Positions 54,464 through 62,848 of a stretch of 64,000 bases of DNA are shown in pieces; positions within the stretch are counted from its first letter, which is position 1, and each line of letters starts with the position of its first letter. A program made the position numbers and the translations under genes. The stretch lies in the NCBI RefSeq assembly GCF_014639275.1, contig NZ_BMFW01000002.1:310487-374486 (forward strand), read 5' to 3'. The notes below the pieces were generated by a model, which made no database searches, was not told the DNA's origin, and saw only the letters and a program-made list of their open reading frames with translations. The DNA comes from Arthrobacter liuii. Lineage in GTDB: Bacteria; Actinomycetota; Actinomycetes; Actinomycetales; Micrococcaceae.

Positions 54464-55450
54464 ATGAACACTGTTGTCCAGACAATGGACCTGCATAAGC
54501 ACTTTGGCCACGTCCACGCCCTGGACGGCCTGGACCTGGAAGTCCAGCGCGGTGAGATCCACGGCTTCCTGGGCCCCAACGGCGCCGGGAAATCCACCAC
54601 CCTGCGCATCCTCCTGGGCCTGGCCAGGGCAACCTCCGGCTCCGCCACCGTCCTGGGCTTCGAACCCTGGACCCAGGCGGCCGACCTGCACCGGCGCCTG
54701 GCCTACGTTCCGGGCGATGTCCGGCTCTGGCCCAACCTGTCGGGAGGCGAAACCATCGACCTGCTGTCCCGGCTGCGCGGCGGCACCGCGGACGGAGCCG
54801 ACTACCGCCGCCGGAAGGACCGGCTCTGCCGGGAGTTCGACTTCGATCCTGCGAAGAAGGGCCGCGCCTACTCCAAGGGCAACCGGCAGAAGGTTGCACT
54901 GATTGCGGCCCTGGCCACCGAAGCCGAGCTCTACCTGCTGGACGAGCCCACCAGCGGCCTGGACCCGCTCATGGAGGAGGTCTTCCGGCGGGAGCTGCTC
55001 GCCGCCGTCGACCGCGGCGCCACCGTGCTGCTCTCCAGCCATATCCTCTCCGAGGTGGAGGTGCTGTGCCACCGGGTGAGCATCATCCGCGCCGGAAAAA
55101 TTGTCGACGGCGGCACGCTGGACTCCCTGCGGCACCTCACCAGGTCGGAGGTTTCCTTCGCGGCGGACGGCCTGGACGCGGAGGCGCTGGCCCGCCTGGG
55201 CGCAGTGCATGACCTGACGCTCGACGCCGGCCGGGTCCGGTTCAGCGCCGACTCGGACCGGATTTCCGAAGTACTACCCGCGCTGGCCGCCCTGGGCGTG
55301 CAGGGCCTGACGATCGTCCCGCCGTCGCTGGAGGAGCTCTTCCTGCGGCACTACGGCGATGCTTCCGGTCCTTCGGAGCCGGAGGCCGCACCTGCTGACA
55401 CGGGCCACAGCGCCCGGCGCCACCTGCTCGGCGCTAGGGGGCGGAACTGA
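54464..55450 (+). CDS. ABC exporter ATP-binding protein
   Basis: A 328-residue ATPase of the drug/polyketide-exporter (DrrA-like) type. Walker A is GPNGAGKSTTLRILLG, Walker B is LYLLDEPTSGLDP and the switch His is in LLSSHILSEVEV. The signature normally LSGGxxQ is degenerate (YSKGNRQKVALIAALA), as is common in this subfamily. ATG 54464 is used; GTG 54440 lies inside the palindromic operator. No ribosome-binding site is evident, so the mRNA may be leaderless. Confidence 0.87.
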   Translation: MNTVVQTMDLHKHFGHVHALDGLDLEVQRGEIHGFLGPNGAGKSTTLRILLGLARATSGSATVLGFEPWTQAADLHRRLAYVPGDVRLWPNLSGGETIDLLSRLRGGTADGADYRRRKDRLCREFDFDPAKKGRAYSKGNRQKVALIAALATEAELYLLDEPTSGLDPLMEEVFRRELLAAVDRGATVLLSSHILSEVEVLCHRVSIIRAGKIVDGGTLDSLRHLTRSEVSFAADGLDAEALARLGAVHDLTLDAGRVRFSADSDRISEVLPALAALGVQGLTIVPPSLEELFLRHYGDASGPSEPEAAPADTGHSARRHLLGARGRN

Positions 55451-55451
55451 C

Positions 55452-57074
55452 ATGGCCATCCTCCTGGTTCTCTGGGGCCAGCGGCTGCGCCGGGACCGCT
55501 GGCAGCTGGTCAGCTGGGTGGCGGCCATCGGGGCGTTCGCGCTGTTCGCCGCGGCCGCCGTCACCCAGACTTACGGCAACCTGGTCAGCCGCACGGAAAT
55601 CCTGCAGGTGGCCATCGCAACGCCCGCCGTCCTGATGCTGCGCGGCCTGCCGCGGGGCGTTGACCAGGGGGCCTTCACGTTCTTCCTCATCTATGCCTTC
55701 CTGGCCCTGTTGGCCGGCCTGATGAGCACGTTCCTGGCGGTACGGCACTCGCGCGCCGACGAGGAAACCGGCGGCGCGGAACTCGTGGCCGCCACACCCG
55801 CCGGCCGCCTGCTCCCCAATGCCGCCACCCTGCTGCACGGCATCGCGGCGAACATCCTCGTGGCGCTTGCCGTGTTCGCCGGCTTTGTTGCCCAGGGCCT
55901 GGACCCGCAAGGTTCCCTGACCGCCGGAGCCGCAACGGGCGCCGTCGGGCTCGCCTTCCTGGGCGTGGGACTGCTGGTGGCCCAGTTTATGGGGACGTCA
56001 CGGGGTGCAAACGGCGTCTCGGCCGCACTGGTTGTCCTGGCATACGTCCTGCGCGGGATCGGGGACGCCACGGGGACGCCCGGCGCTGGCGGGACCACCA
56101 TGACCGAAGGGGCGGCCAGCTGGTTTTCGCCCATCGGCTGGGGCCAGCAAACGTATGCCTACTCAGGGAACCGCGCGTGGCCGCTGCTGCTGCCGCTGGG
56201 ACTAGCCGTCGCCTGCCTCGCGGCGGCCTGGTCCATCCTCCGCGTGCGTGACAGCGGAGCGAGCGTCTGGGCAGCCCGGCCGGGACGCGCCGCAGCCCGG
56301 CAGGGGCTTCGGAGTCCCGCGGCGCTCGCACTGCGGCTGCAGGCCGGATCGATCATCGGCTGGGGCCTCGGCGGCCTGGCCCTGGGCCTGCTCGCCGGAT
56401 CGCTCGGAAAGGCGATTGCCGCCGTCGATACCCCGGAGACCAACATCACTGCCGTCATGAGGGAGATGCTCCAGTCGCAGGGAACCTCGCAGACACAGCT
56501 CATGGTCTCCGTACTGTTCTCCGTGGCCGGGGTCCTGGCGGCGGCTTGTGCCCTGCAGGCCGTGATCAGGCTGCGGCAGGAGGAAGCGGCAGGAACCGCG
56601 GAGCTGCTGCTGGCCGTGCCGGTGGGCCGGGTGCGGTGGCTCTCCGGGTACCTGGTGCTCGGCGCGGCGGCTGTGGTGCTGGTGGTCGGACTGGCAGGAG
56701 TGGGAGCTTGGGTGACGCTCACCGGATCCGGTGATGCGTCCATGCCTGCGGATGCGCTCTGGCAAACGGCCCTGGCCCAGCTGCCGGCGGCACTGATCTA
56801 TCTGGCCGTTCCCGCCTTGGTGTTTGTCCTCTGGCCTCCCGCGACCATCGCCGCGAGCTGGGCGTTGCTGGCAGTGGGGGTGATGCTGGGCATTTTCGGC
56901 GGCATGCTCGGCATGGACCAGAGCCTGCGCAATCTGTCCCCGTTCACCCACACGCCGGTTCCGCACGGAGCGGACACCGACTGGAGCGGCGCCTGGTGGA
57001 TGCTTGCCATTGCCGCCGCTGCGGGCGGGTTGGCCGTTGCCGTGATGCGACGGAGGGAGGTGGGCTCGGCATGA
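55452..57074 (+). CDS. ABC-2-type exporter permease (tetronasin/polyketide-exporter type)
   Basis: A 540-residue permease with about twelve helices in two similar halves of six, each with a conserved loop after the second helix (RHSRADEETGGAELVAATPA and RLRQEEAAGTAELLLAVPVG). This duplicated form is typical of polyketide-antibiotic exporters. The ATG follows the ATPase stop by one base. The MarR-type gene overlaps its end. Confidence 0.85.
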   Translation: MAILLVLWGQRLRRDRWQLVSWVAAIGAFALFAAAAVTQTYGNLVSRTEILQVAIATPAVLMLRGLPRGVDQGAFTFFLIYAFLALLAGLMSTFLAVRHSRADEETGGAELVAATPAGRLLPNAATLLHGIAANILVALAVFAGFVAQGLDPQGSLTAGAATGAVGLAFLGVGLLVAQFMGTSRGANGVSAALVVLAYVLRGIGDATGTPGAGGTTMTEGAASWFSPIGWGQQTYAYSGNRAWPLLLPLGLAVACLAAAWSILRVRDSGASVWAARPGRAAARQGLRSPAALALRLQAGSIIGWGLGGLALGLLAGSLGKAIAAVDTPETNITAVMREMLQSQGTSQTQLMVSVLFSVAGVLAAACALQAVIRLRQEEAAGTAELLLAVPVGRVRWLSGYLVLGAAAVVLVVGLAGVGAWVTLTGSGDASMPADALWQTALAQLPAALIYLAVPALVFVLWPPATIAASWALLAVGVMLGIFGGMLGMDQSLRNLSPFTHTPVPHGADTDWSGAWWMLAIAAAAGGLAVAVMRRREVGSA

Positions 57075-57595
57075 GTGCCGATGCCTCGGTTTCAGCCCCT
57101 GCCGGCGTCGTTGTTCCTGCTGGTGTCGTTGTTCCCGACGGCGTGACGGCAGCCGCTGCCGAAAGGACTGCGGCCGCCTTCGCCGCGGCCGGGTTCCCCA
57201 AGATGCCGGCACGGACGCTGCTGGCCCTCGTGTCATCGGAGCAGGGCAGTCTCACCGCTGCGGAGCTCGCGGAACGGCTGGGTGCCAGTGCCGCGGCTGT
57301 TTCCGGGGCGGTGCGGTACCTGCAGACCGTGGGCTTCGTGCACCGGGTCTCCCAGCCCGGCAGCCGCCGGGACCTCTACGCACTGCACAAGGACGAGTGG
57401 TACGTGGTGTCCATGCGGAACAGCCCGGTCTACGAAAAGCTTGCGGCCCTGACCGATGCGACGGCGGAAACCCTTCCGGAAGGATCGGCGGCCCGGGCCC
57501 GGATGGGGGAGATGGCCCGGTTCTACCGGTTCCTCAATTCCCGGATGCCCGCACTGCTGGACGACTGGGAGCGTGAACGGGAGGCGGAGCAGTGA
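57071..57595 (+). CDS. MarR/GbsR-type regulator of the ABC exporter
   Basis: A 174-residue winged-helix protein. An Ala/Val-rich N-terminal 25 residues (VVVPAGVVVPDGV) precede the HTH (LTAAELAERLGASAAAVSGA) and the wing (GFVHRVSQPGSRRDLYAL). A C-terminal helical dimerisation part follows. The ATG overlaps the permease stop (ATGA), and its own stop overlaps the corA start (GTGA), so exporter, regulator and corA form one coupled operon. The palindrome at 54429 is its likely site. Confidence 0.83.
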   Translation: MSADASVSAPAGVVVPAGVVVPDGVTAAAAERTAAAFAAAGFPKMPARTLLALVSSEQGSLTAAELAERLGASAAAVSGAVRYLQTVGFVHRVSQPGSRRDLYALHKDEWYVVSMRNSPVYEKLAALTDATAETLPEGSAARARMGEMARFYRFLNSRMPALLDDWEREREAEQ

Positions 57596-58608
57596 CCATC
57601 ATTGACAACGCGGTATACGTCAACGGGCTGCGCACCGAGGACCCGGCGGACCTCGACGAAACGTACTTCCTGCTGCGGCAGCGGGAAGGAATGGCATGGA
57701 TCGGCCTGTACCGGCCCGACGCAGAGGAACTGCAGTCCGTGGGCGAGGAGTTCGACCTCAATGGGCTGGCCATCGAGGACGCGCTCGCCGGCCACCAGCG
57801 GGCCAAGCTGGAGCATTATGACGAGTGCCTGTTCCTGGTGCTCCGGCCCGCCAGGTACCGCGATGACGTGGAGAAAGTAGACTTCGGCGAGATCCACGTC
57901 TTTGCGGGCGATGACTACGTGGTCACCGTGAGGCATGCCGAGTCCCCGGACCTGGCCAAGGTCCGCCGCCGGATGGAGTCCATGCCGGAGTTCCTGGCGC
58001 TGGGGCCCGATGCTGTGCTGTACGGGATCCTGGACCAGGTGGTGGACGAATATGAGCCGGTGGTGGCCGGCCTGGAAAACGACATTGACGAAATCGAGGA
58101 CGACCTGTTCGGCGCGGACCCCGACGTGTCCCGCAGGATCTATGAACTGTCCCGCCAGGTCATCACGTTCCAGCGCGCCACCAGCCCACTCGCCGGTATC
58201 CTGCAGGCCTTGATCGCCGGAACCCCGGATCATGAGCAGGCCACTGAGCTTCGGGACCACTACCGGGACGTCCTGGACCACGTGATCCGGCTCAACGAGC
58301 GGGTGGCGTCCTTCCGCGCACTGCTCCAGAACGCGCTCGCCGTCAACGCCGCCCTGGTGGCCCAGCGGCAAAACGATGAAATGCAGCGCATGACGGAGTC
58401 CAGCTTTGAACAGAATGAGCAGGTCAAGCGGATCTCGTCGTGGGCTGCCATCCTGTTCGCTCCCACGCTGGTGGCCTCCATCTACGGCATGAACTTCACC
58501 AATATGCCCGAGCTGGCATGGACTTACGGCTACCCCTATGCCTTGGGCCTGATGGTGGCGATGGGCCTGGTCCTGTACCTGGCGTTCAAGCACAACAAGT
58601 GGATCTGA
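57592..58608 (+). CDS. corA: CorA-family magnesium/cobalt transporter
   Basis: A 338-residue pentameric channel protein. The N-terminal cytoplasmic domain spans about 1-275, with the long pore helix region (EPVVAGLENDIDEIEDDLFG). Two C-terminal membrane helices (about 280-300 and 312-334) are separated by the signature loop IYGMNFTNMPEL, which has the GMN motif. The C-terminal KHNKWI is basic, as usual. GTG at 57592 overlaps the MarR stop. Why it sits in the exporter operon is unclear. Confidence 0.9.
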   Translation: MTIIDNAVYVNGLRTEDPADLDETYFLLRQREGMAWIGLYRPDAEELQSVGEEFDLNGLAIEDALAGHQRAKLEHYDECLFLVLRPARYRDDVEKVDFGEIHVFAGDDYVVTVRHAESPDLAKVRRRMESMPEFLALGPDAVLYGILDQVVDEYEPVVAGLENDIDEIEDDLFGADPDVSRRIYELSRQVITFQRATSPLAGILQALIAGTPDHEQATELRDHYRDVLDHVIRLNERVASFRALLQNALAVNAALVAQRQNDEMQRMTESSFEQNEQVKRISSWAAILFAPTLVASIYGMNFTNMPELAWTYGYPYALGLMVAMGLVLYLAFKHNKWI

Positions 58609-58628
58609 ACCGCTCTCCCTGAAGCGGT
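58609..58628 (+). terminator. short hairpin after corA
   Basis: ACCGCT (58609-58614) and AGCGGT (58623-58628) form a 6-bp stem with an 8-base loop directly after the corA stop, followed by CTTTCC. A weak terminator. Confidence 0.5.
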
Positions 58629-58665
58629 CTTTCCAGTTTCATGCCCTACCATGGGCTACAAATTA

Positions 58666-58677
58666 TAAGCCTGCTTA
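58666..58677. promoter_or_regulatory. TAAGCCTGCTTA near-palindrome upstream of the Nramp-like gene
   Basis: This 12-base element differs by one base from the perfect palindrome at 47715-47726 and ends 44 bases before the transporter start, a position that suits an operator or activator site. Confidence 0.45.
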
Positions 58678-58721
58678 GTACTTTGGCGGCTTAGCAGTCG
58701 ATGGTGAGTGGAGAGAACTGG

Positions 58722-60080
58722 ATGAGCAAGGCCGAAATTTCCGGGCGGCCCCGGATTGATGGCGACGCGGCCGGTGCTGGGCGGAAGTCCCTCCTGCGCC
58801 GCTTCGGTTCACTCCTTGGCCCCGGCCTGGTGACAGGTGCTGCGGACGATGACCCCTCAGGAATTGCCACCTATGCGCAGGCCGGTGCCACCTTTTCCAA
58901 CGGCATGCTGTGGGCTGCGCCGGTGACACTGCCCATGATGATGGCCGTCCAGGAAATCTGTGACCGCACGGCACTGGCCACAGGTGAAAGCCTGGGCAGG
59001 CTGGCCCGGCGCAAGTTCTCCCGCCGTCCACGGGTGGTGATTGCGGTGCTGATTGTTGCCCTGCTGGTGGGCAACATCCTTAATGCCGCCGCAGACCTGA
59101 TGGCGATCGGGCAGGGCATGCAGATGCTCGGCGCCGGCCCCGACCACCTGTGGAGTGCCATTGCAGGGGTCGGTATCGCGGTGGCGCTTATGAGCGGCTC
59201 GTTTGCCGTCATCGCCAAGGTTTTCAAGTGGCTGTGCGTCACCCTCCTGGCCTATGTTGCGGTCCTGTTCGTCGCCAACGTCGACTGGGCCGACGTCCTG
59301 GAAGGAGTCCTGGGCATGAAGTTCAGCTTCGCCCCGGAATACCTTGGCTTGATCGTTGCAGTGCTGGGCACCACCATCTCGCCGTACCTGTTCTTCTGGC
59401 AGAGCGCGCACAGGGTCCAGGAGTTGCGCGCCGAGGACCACGGCGGGGACGAGGCAGTGGGGCTCAAGGACCGGCCCGATGCGGCCGCCGCCGCCCATAC
59501 CCTCCGTAAGGCCCGGGCCGACGTGTTCATCGGCATGGTCTTCTCCGTCCTGGTGATGTTCTCGATCATGGCCGCCACTGCGGCAACCCTGGGCAGGGAC
59601 GGCACCAAGGTGGAAACAGCTGCCGACGTGGCCAAGGCACTGGAACCGGTTGTGGGGCCGGCCGCCACATTCCTGTTCGCCGCCGGGTTCATCGGCACCG
59701 GCATCCTCGGGGTCCCGGTCCTCGCCGCCTCCGGCGCAGCGGGACTGGCCGGACTGCTCGGCAGGGACTGGGGCCTGGACCTCAGCCCACGGCGCGCTCC
59801 GTTGTTCCACACGCTGCTTGGAGTCGGAATGGTCGCCGGCGTCCTCATCAGTTTCTTCTCCGCCGACCCCATCGGGCTATTGGTTTTCAGCGCCACCGTC
59901 AACGGAATCGCCGCCGCCCCGTTCCTGGTGGTCACCATGCTGATTTCACGGGACAAGGCCATCATGGGCGAGTACCGCAACGGCAGGCTTGCCGCCACCC
60001 TGGGCTGGTTCACGGCGGCAGTCATGGTGGTGGCAGGCAGCATCGGCGTGTGGACCACACTGACCGGAGCCGGAGGCTAG
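58722..60080 (+). CDS. Nramp-related divalent metal transporter
   Basis: A 452-residue membrane protein with about eleven helices. The ATG at 58722 has GGAGAG 8 bases upstream. Helix 1 reads GPGLVTGAADDDPSGIATYA. Canonical Nramp has DPGN here, where Asp and Asn coordinate manganese or iron; the DPSG variant marks a divergent branch whose substrate may differ. The second half contains ISPYLFFWQSAHRVQELRAE. Metal specificity is therefore open, although the CorA neighbour suggests magnesium or another divalent cation. Confidence 0.82.
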   Translation: MSKAEISGRPRIDGDAAGAGRKSLLRRFGSLLGPGLVTGAADDDPSGIATYAQAGATFSNGMLWAAPVTLPMMMAVQEICDRTALATGESLGRLARRKFSRRPRVVIAVLIVALLVGNILNAAADLMAIGQGMQMLGAGPDHLWSAIAGVGIAVALMSGSFAVIAKVFKWLCVTLLAYVAVLFVANVDWADVLEGVLGMKFSFAPEYLGLIVAVLGTTISPYLFFWQSAHRVQELRAEDHGGDEAVGLKDRPDAAAAAHTLRKARADVFIGMVFSVLVMFSIMAATAATLGRDGTKVETAADVAKALEPVVGPAATFLFAAGFIGTGILGVPVLAASGAAGLAGLLGRDWGLDLSPRRAPLFHTLLGVGMVAGVLISFFSADPIGLLVFSATVNGIAAAPFLVVTMLISRDKAIMGEYRNGRLAATLGWFTAAVMVVAGSIGVWTTLTGAGG

Positions 60081-60177
60081 CCCGACCACCTGACTGTACT
60101 GCCGGCGTCGTACACCCTGCTTTTTGAAACCCGTACCCTGACCCTGCTGACCAACCCATAGAGAGAGCGAGAACAAC

Positions 60178-61638
60178 GTGGACCACAACGAAGCTCCCCT
60201 GCTGGACGCCATGGACCAGTACCACCGGCTGGACCGCTACGGGTTCACCCCGCCCGGCCACAGGCAGGGCCGCGGCGCCGACCCGCGGGTCCGGGACATC
60301 CTCGGGGCCGATACGTTCCGCGCCGACGTCCTGGCCTCGGCGGGCCTGGATGACCGATCGTCTTCCGGCGGATACCTGAAAAAGGCCGAGCAGCTCATGG
60401 CGGATGCTGTGGGCGCGGAGCAGGCCTTCTTCTCCACCTGCGGCAGCTCCCTGTCTGTGAAGGCCGCCGTGATTGCGGTGGCTGCCGGCAAAGGCGACCT
60501 GCTGGTCAGCCGCGACGCCCACAAATCCATCACCGCCGGGCTGGTGTTTTCCGGCATCCAGCCGCGGTGGATCCGGCCCCGCTGGGACTCCAAGCTGCAC
60601 CTGGCGCACCCGCCGGCGCCATCGGACGTGGAGGAGATGTGGGAACGGTACCCGGACGCCGCGGGGGCGCTGATCGTCAGCCCCACCCCGTACGGGACCT
60701 GCGCGGACATCGCCGGCATCGCCAAGGTCTGCCACGACCGGGGGAAGCCCCTCATCGTGGATGAGGCATGGGGAGCACACCTGCCTTTCCACGAGGGCCT
60801 CCCCACCTGGGCGATGAGTGCCGGTGCCGATGTCTGCGTGGTGTCGGTGCACAAGATGGGTGCCGGTTTTGAGCAGGGCTCGGTCTATCACATCCAGGGC
60901 GACCTGGTGGATCCCGCGCACCTGTCCGAGTGCGCGGACCTGCTGATGACCACCAGCCCCAACGTCATTTTGTACTCGGCCATGGACGGCTGGCGCCGGC
61001 AGATGGTGCAGCACGGGGCGGAGCTCCTGGGCAACGCCCTTGACCTCGCCCGGAGGCTGCGGCGGGACATCGACGCGCTCCCGGGGATCCACGTGGTGGA
61101 GGACGAGCTCCTGGCTGTTGAATCCTCACACGACCTGGACCGCATGCAGATCCTGATGGACGTCACGGGACTGGGCATCAGTGGCTACCAGGCCGCCGAC
61201 TGGCTGCGGGAAAACCGCCACCTGGACATGGGCCTCAGCGACCACCGCCGCCTCATGGCCACCATGTCCATGGCTGACGACGACGCCTCCGCCCGGCGGC
61301 TCCTTGACGGGCTGCAGGCCCTCATCGAAGCAGCTCCGGCGCTTCCCGCCCCTGCCAAGGTGGACCTGCCCTCACCCCAGGGGCTGGAACTGGAAACGGT
61401 GGCCCTTCCGCGGGACGCCTTCTTCGGCCCGCGGGAGGATGTTCCCGCACGCGAGGCGGTGGGGCGGGTTGCGGCGGAGCAGATCACCCCATACCCGCCG
61501 GGCATCCCGGTGATCGTGCCGGGGGAGCGGATCAACGAGGCCGTCCTGGACTACCTGGAGTCCGGGCTGAAGGCCGGCATGGTCCTGCCCGATCCCGCGG
61601 ATCCGTCGCTGGGCACCATCCGGGTGGTCCGTGAGTAG
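60178..61638 (+). CDS. Orn/Lys/Arg decarboxylase-family PLP enzyme
   Basis: A 486-residue PLP-dependent fold-type I enzyme. FFSTCGSSLSVKAAV binds the cofactor phosphate, Asp195 (IVDEAWGAHLPFH) pairs with the pyridine nitrogen and Lys226 (VSVHKMGAG) forms the Schiff base. The C-terminal domain follows MDGWRRQMV. It is shorter than classical SpeA/LdcC (over 700 residues) and matches the short SpeA-like group, which decarboxylates arginine, lysine or ornithine. The GTG start has GAGAGAGCGAG upstream. A gutted paralogue lies at 47865. Confidence 0.87.
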   Translation: MDHNEAPLLDAMDQYHRLDRYGFTPPGHRQGRGADPRVRDILGADTFRADVLASAGLDDRSSSGGYLKKAEQLMADAVGAEQAFFSTCGSSLSVKAAVIAVAAGKGDLLVSRDAHKSITAGLVFSGIQPRWIRPRWDSKLHLAHPPAPSDVEEMWERYPDAAGALIVSPTPYGTCADIAGIAKVCHDRGKPLIVDEAWGAHLPFHEGLPTWAMSAGADVCVVSVHKMGAGFEQGSVYHIQGDLVDPAHLSECADLLMTTSPNVILYSAMDGWRRQMVQHGAELLGNALDLARRLRRDIDALPGIHVVEDELLAVESSHDLDRMQILMDVTGLGISGYQAADWLRENRHLDMGLSDHRRLMATMSMADDDASARRLLDGLQALIEAAPALPAPAKVDLPSPQGLELETVALPRDAFFGPREDVPAREAVGRVAAEQITPYPPGIPVIVPGERINEAVLDYLESGLKAGMVLPDPADPSLGTIRVVRE

Positions 61639-61675
61639 CCGTTTGCCTCCTGCGCTCCCGCGTACAGTAAACGGC

Positions 61676-62704
61676 ATGCCCAACCCCGGCCTTTCGCCTG
61701 ACTCTGCTCATGTCCGCCTGGCCGTTCCGCCGTTGGAGGAGCTGCTCGCCGCCGCCCACGTGGTGAGCCTGCCCATGCGGGTGAAGTTCCGCGGCATCAT
61801 GCAGCGCGAATCGCTCCTGCTCCGCGGTCCCGCGGGCTGGGGCGAGTTCTGCCCCTTCCCCGAGTACGGCGACGCCGAGGCGTCCCGCTGGCTGGCCGCC
61901 GCCCTCGAGGCGGGGTGGCAGGGCTTCCCGGCCCCCCTGCGCGCCTCTGTTCCGGTCAACGCCACCGTGCCCGCTGTTCCCGCGGACCAGGTGCCGGACG
62001 TGCTGGCCCGGTTCGGCCGGGTGGACGCCGTGAAGGTCAAAGTGGCCGAGCAGGGGCAGTCATTGGACGACGACGCCGCCCGGGTCCGCGCCGTCCGCGC
62101 GGCTTTGCCTTCGGCTGCCGTGCGGGTGGACGCCAACGGCGGCTGGGACGTGCCGGGCGCCGTGGAGGCGTTGACCCGGCTGGCGTCCTTTGGACTGGAG
62201 TACGCCGAGCAGCCGGTGCCTTCGATCGAAGGCCTGGCAGAGGTCCGGGCCCGGCTGCGGGACGGCGGGACGCCGGTGCCCATAGCCGCCGACGAAAGCG
62301 TCCGCAAGGAAACCGACCCCCTCCGCGTGGCCCGGGCCGGCGCGGCGGACCTTCTGGTGGTTAAGGTGGCGCCGCTTGGGGGAGTGCGGCGCGCCCTGGA
62401 CATCGTGGCACAGGCCGGACTCCCCGCCGTCGTCAGCTCCGCGCTGGACACCTCCGTGGGGATCCGCGCGGGGCTGGCGCTCGCCGCCGCCCTGCCCGCG
62501 CTGCCCTACGCGTGCGGCCTGGGAACGGTGTCGCTTTTTGAATCAGACATCACCCTGGACCCCCTGGTGGCCGACGACGGCGCCATCCGCCTCCGCGACG
62601 TGGCCGCCGACGCGGGGCTGCTTGAGCGCTTTGCAGCTCCCGCCGAACGCCGGGACTGGTGGCTGGGCCGCCTCCGGCGGGTCCACGCCCTCCTCACGCC
62701 GTAG
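61676..62704 (+). CDS. menC: o-succinylbenzoate synthase
   Basis: A 342-residue enolase-superfamily enzyme that dehydrates SHCHC to o-succinylbenzoate in menaquinone synthesis. The catalytic KxK is Lys120-Val-Lys122 (DAVKVKVAEQG), metal ligands lie in VDANGGWD, EYAEQPVPS and IAADESV, and the second catalytic Lys is in LLVVKVAPLGG. The actinobacterial form is about this length. ATG 61676 is used, 37 bases after the decarboxylase stop. No other men gene is in the window. Confidence 0.88.
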   Translation: MPNPGLSPDSAHVRLAVPPLEELLAAAHVVSLPMRVKFRGIMQRESLLLRGPAGWGEFCPFPEYGDAEASRWLAAALEAGWQGFPAPLRASVPVNATVPAVPADQVPDVLARFGRVDAVKVKVAEQGQSLDDDAARVRAVRAALPSAAVRVDANGGWDVPGAVEALTRLASFGLEYAEQPVPSIEGLAEVRARLRDGGTPVPIAADESVRKETDPLRVARAGAADLLVVKVAPLGGVRRALDIVAQAGLPAVVSSALDTSVGIRAGLALAAALPALPYACGLGTVSLFESDITLDPLVADDGAIRLRDVAADAGLLERFAAPAERRDWWLGRLRRVHALLTP

Positions 62705-62754
62705 GAGGCCAGTGAAGGGCCGTCTTTTACAGGTTTCTTTCAGCCTTTTTGCGG

Positions 62755-62772
62755 GTTAACCTCAGGTTCATC
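62755..62772 (+). promoter_or_regulatory. PHO box (PhoP-binding direct repeats)
   Basis: GTTAACC (62755-62761) and GTTCATC (62766-62772) are 11 bp apart, the spacing and core of actinobacterial PHO boxes (GTTCACC-like repeats of 11 bp). The element starts 94 bases before the PhoX-family start codon, so PhoR/PhoP control by phosphate limitation is likely. Confidence 0.7.
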
Positions 62773-62848
62773 TGCAGGCCGTCGGCATTTCAGAACGGGC
62801 TGGAAGGGTGAGCGGGCACCCCAGAGACATTCCTTCGGAAGGTTCCCC

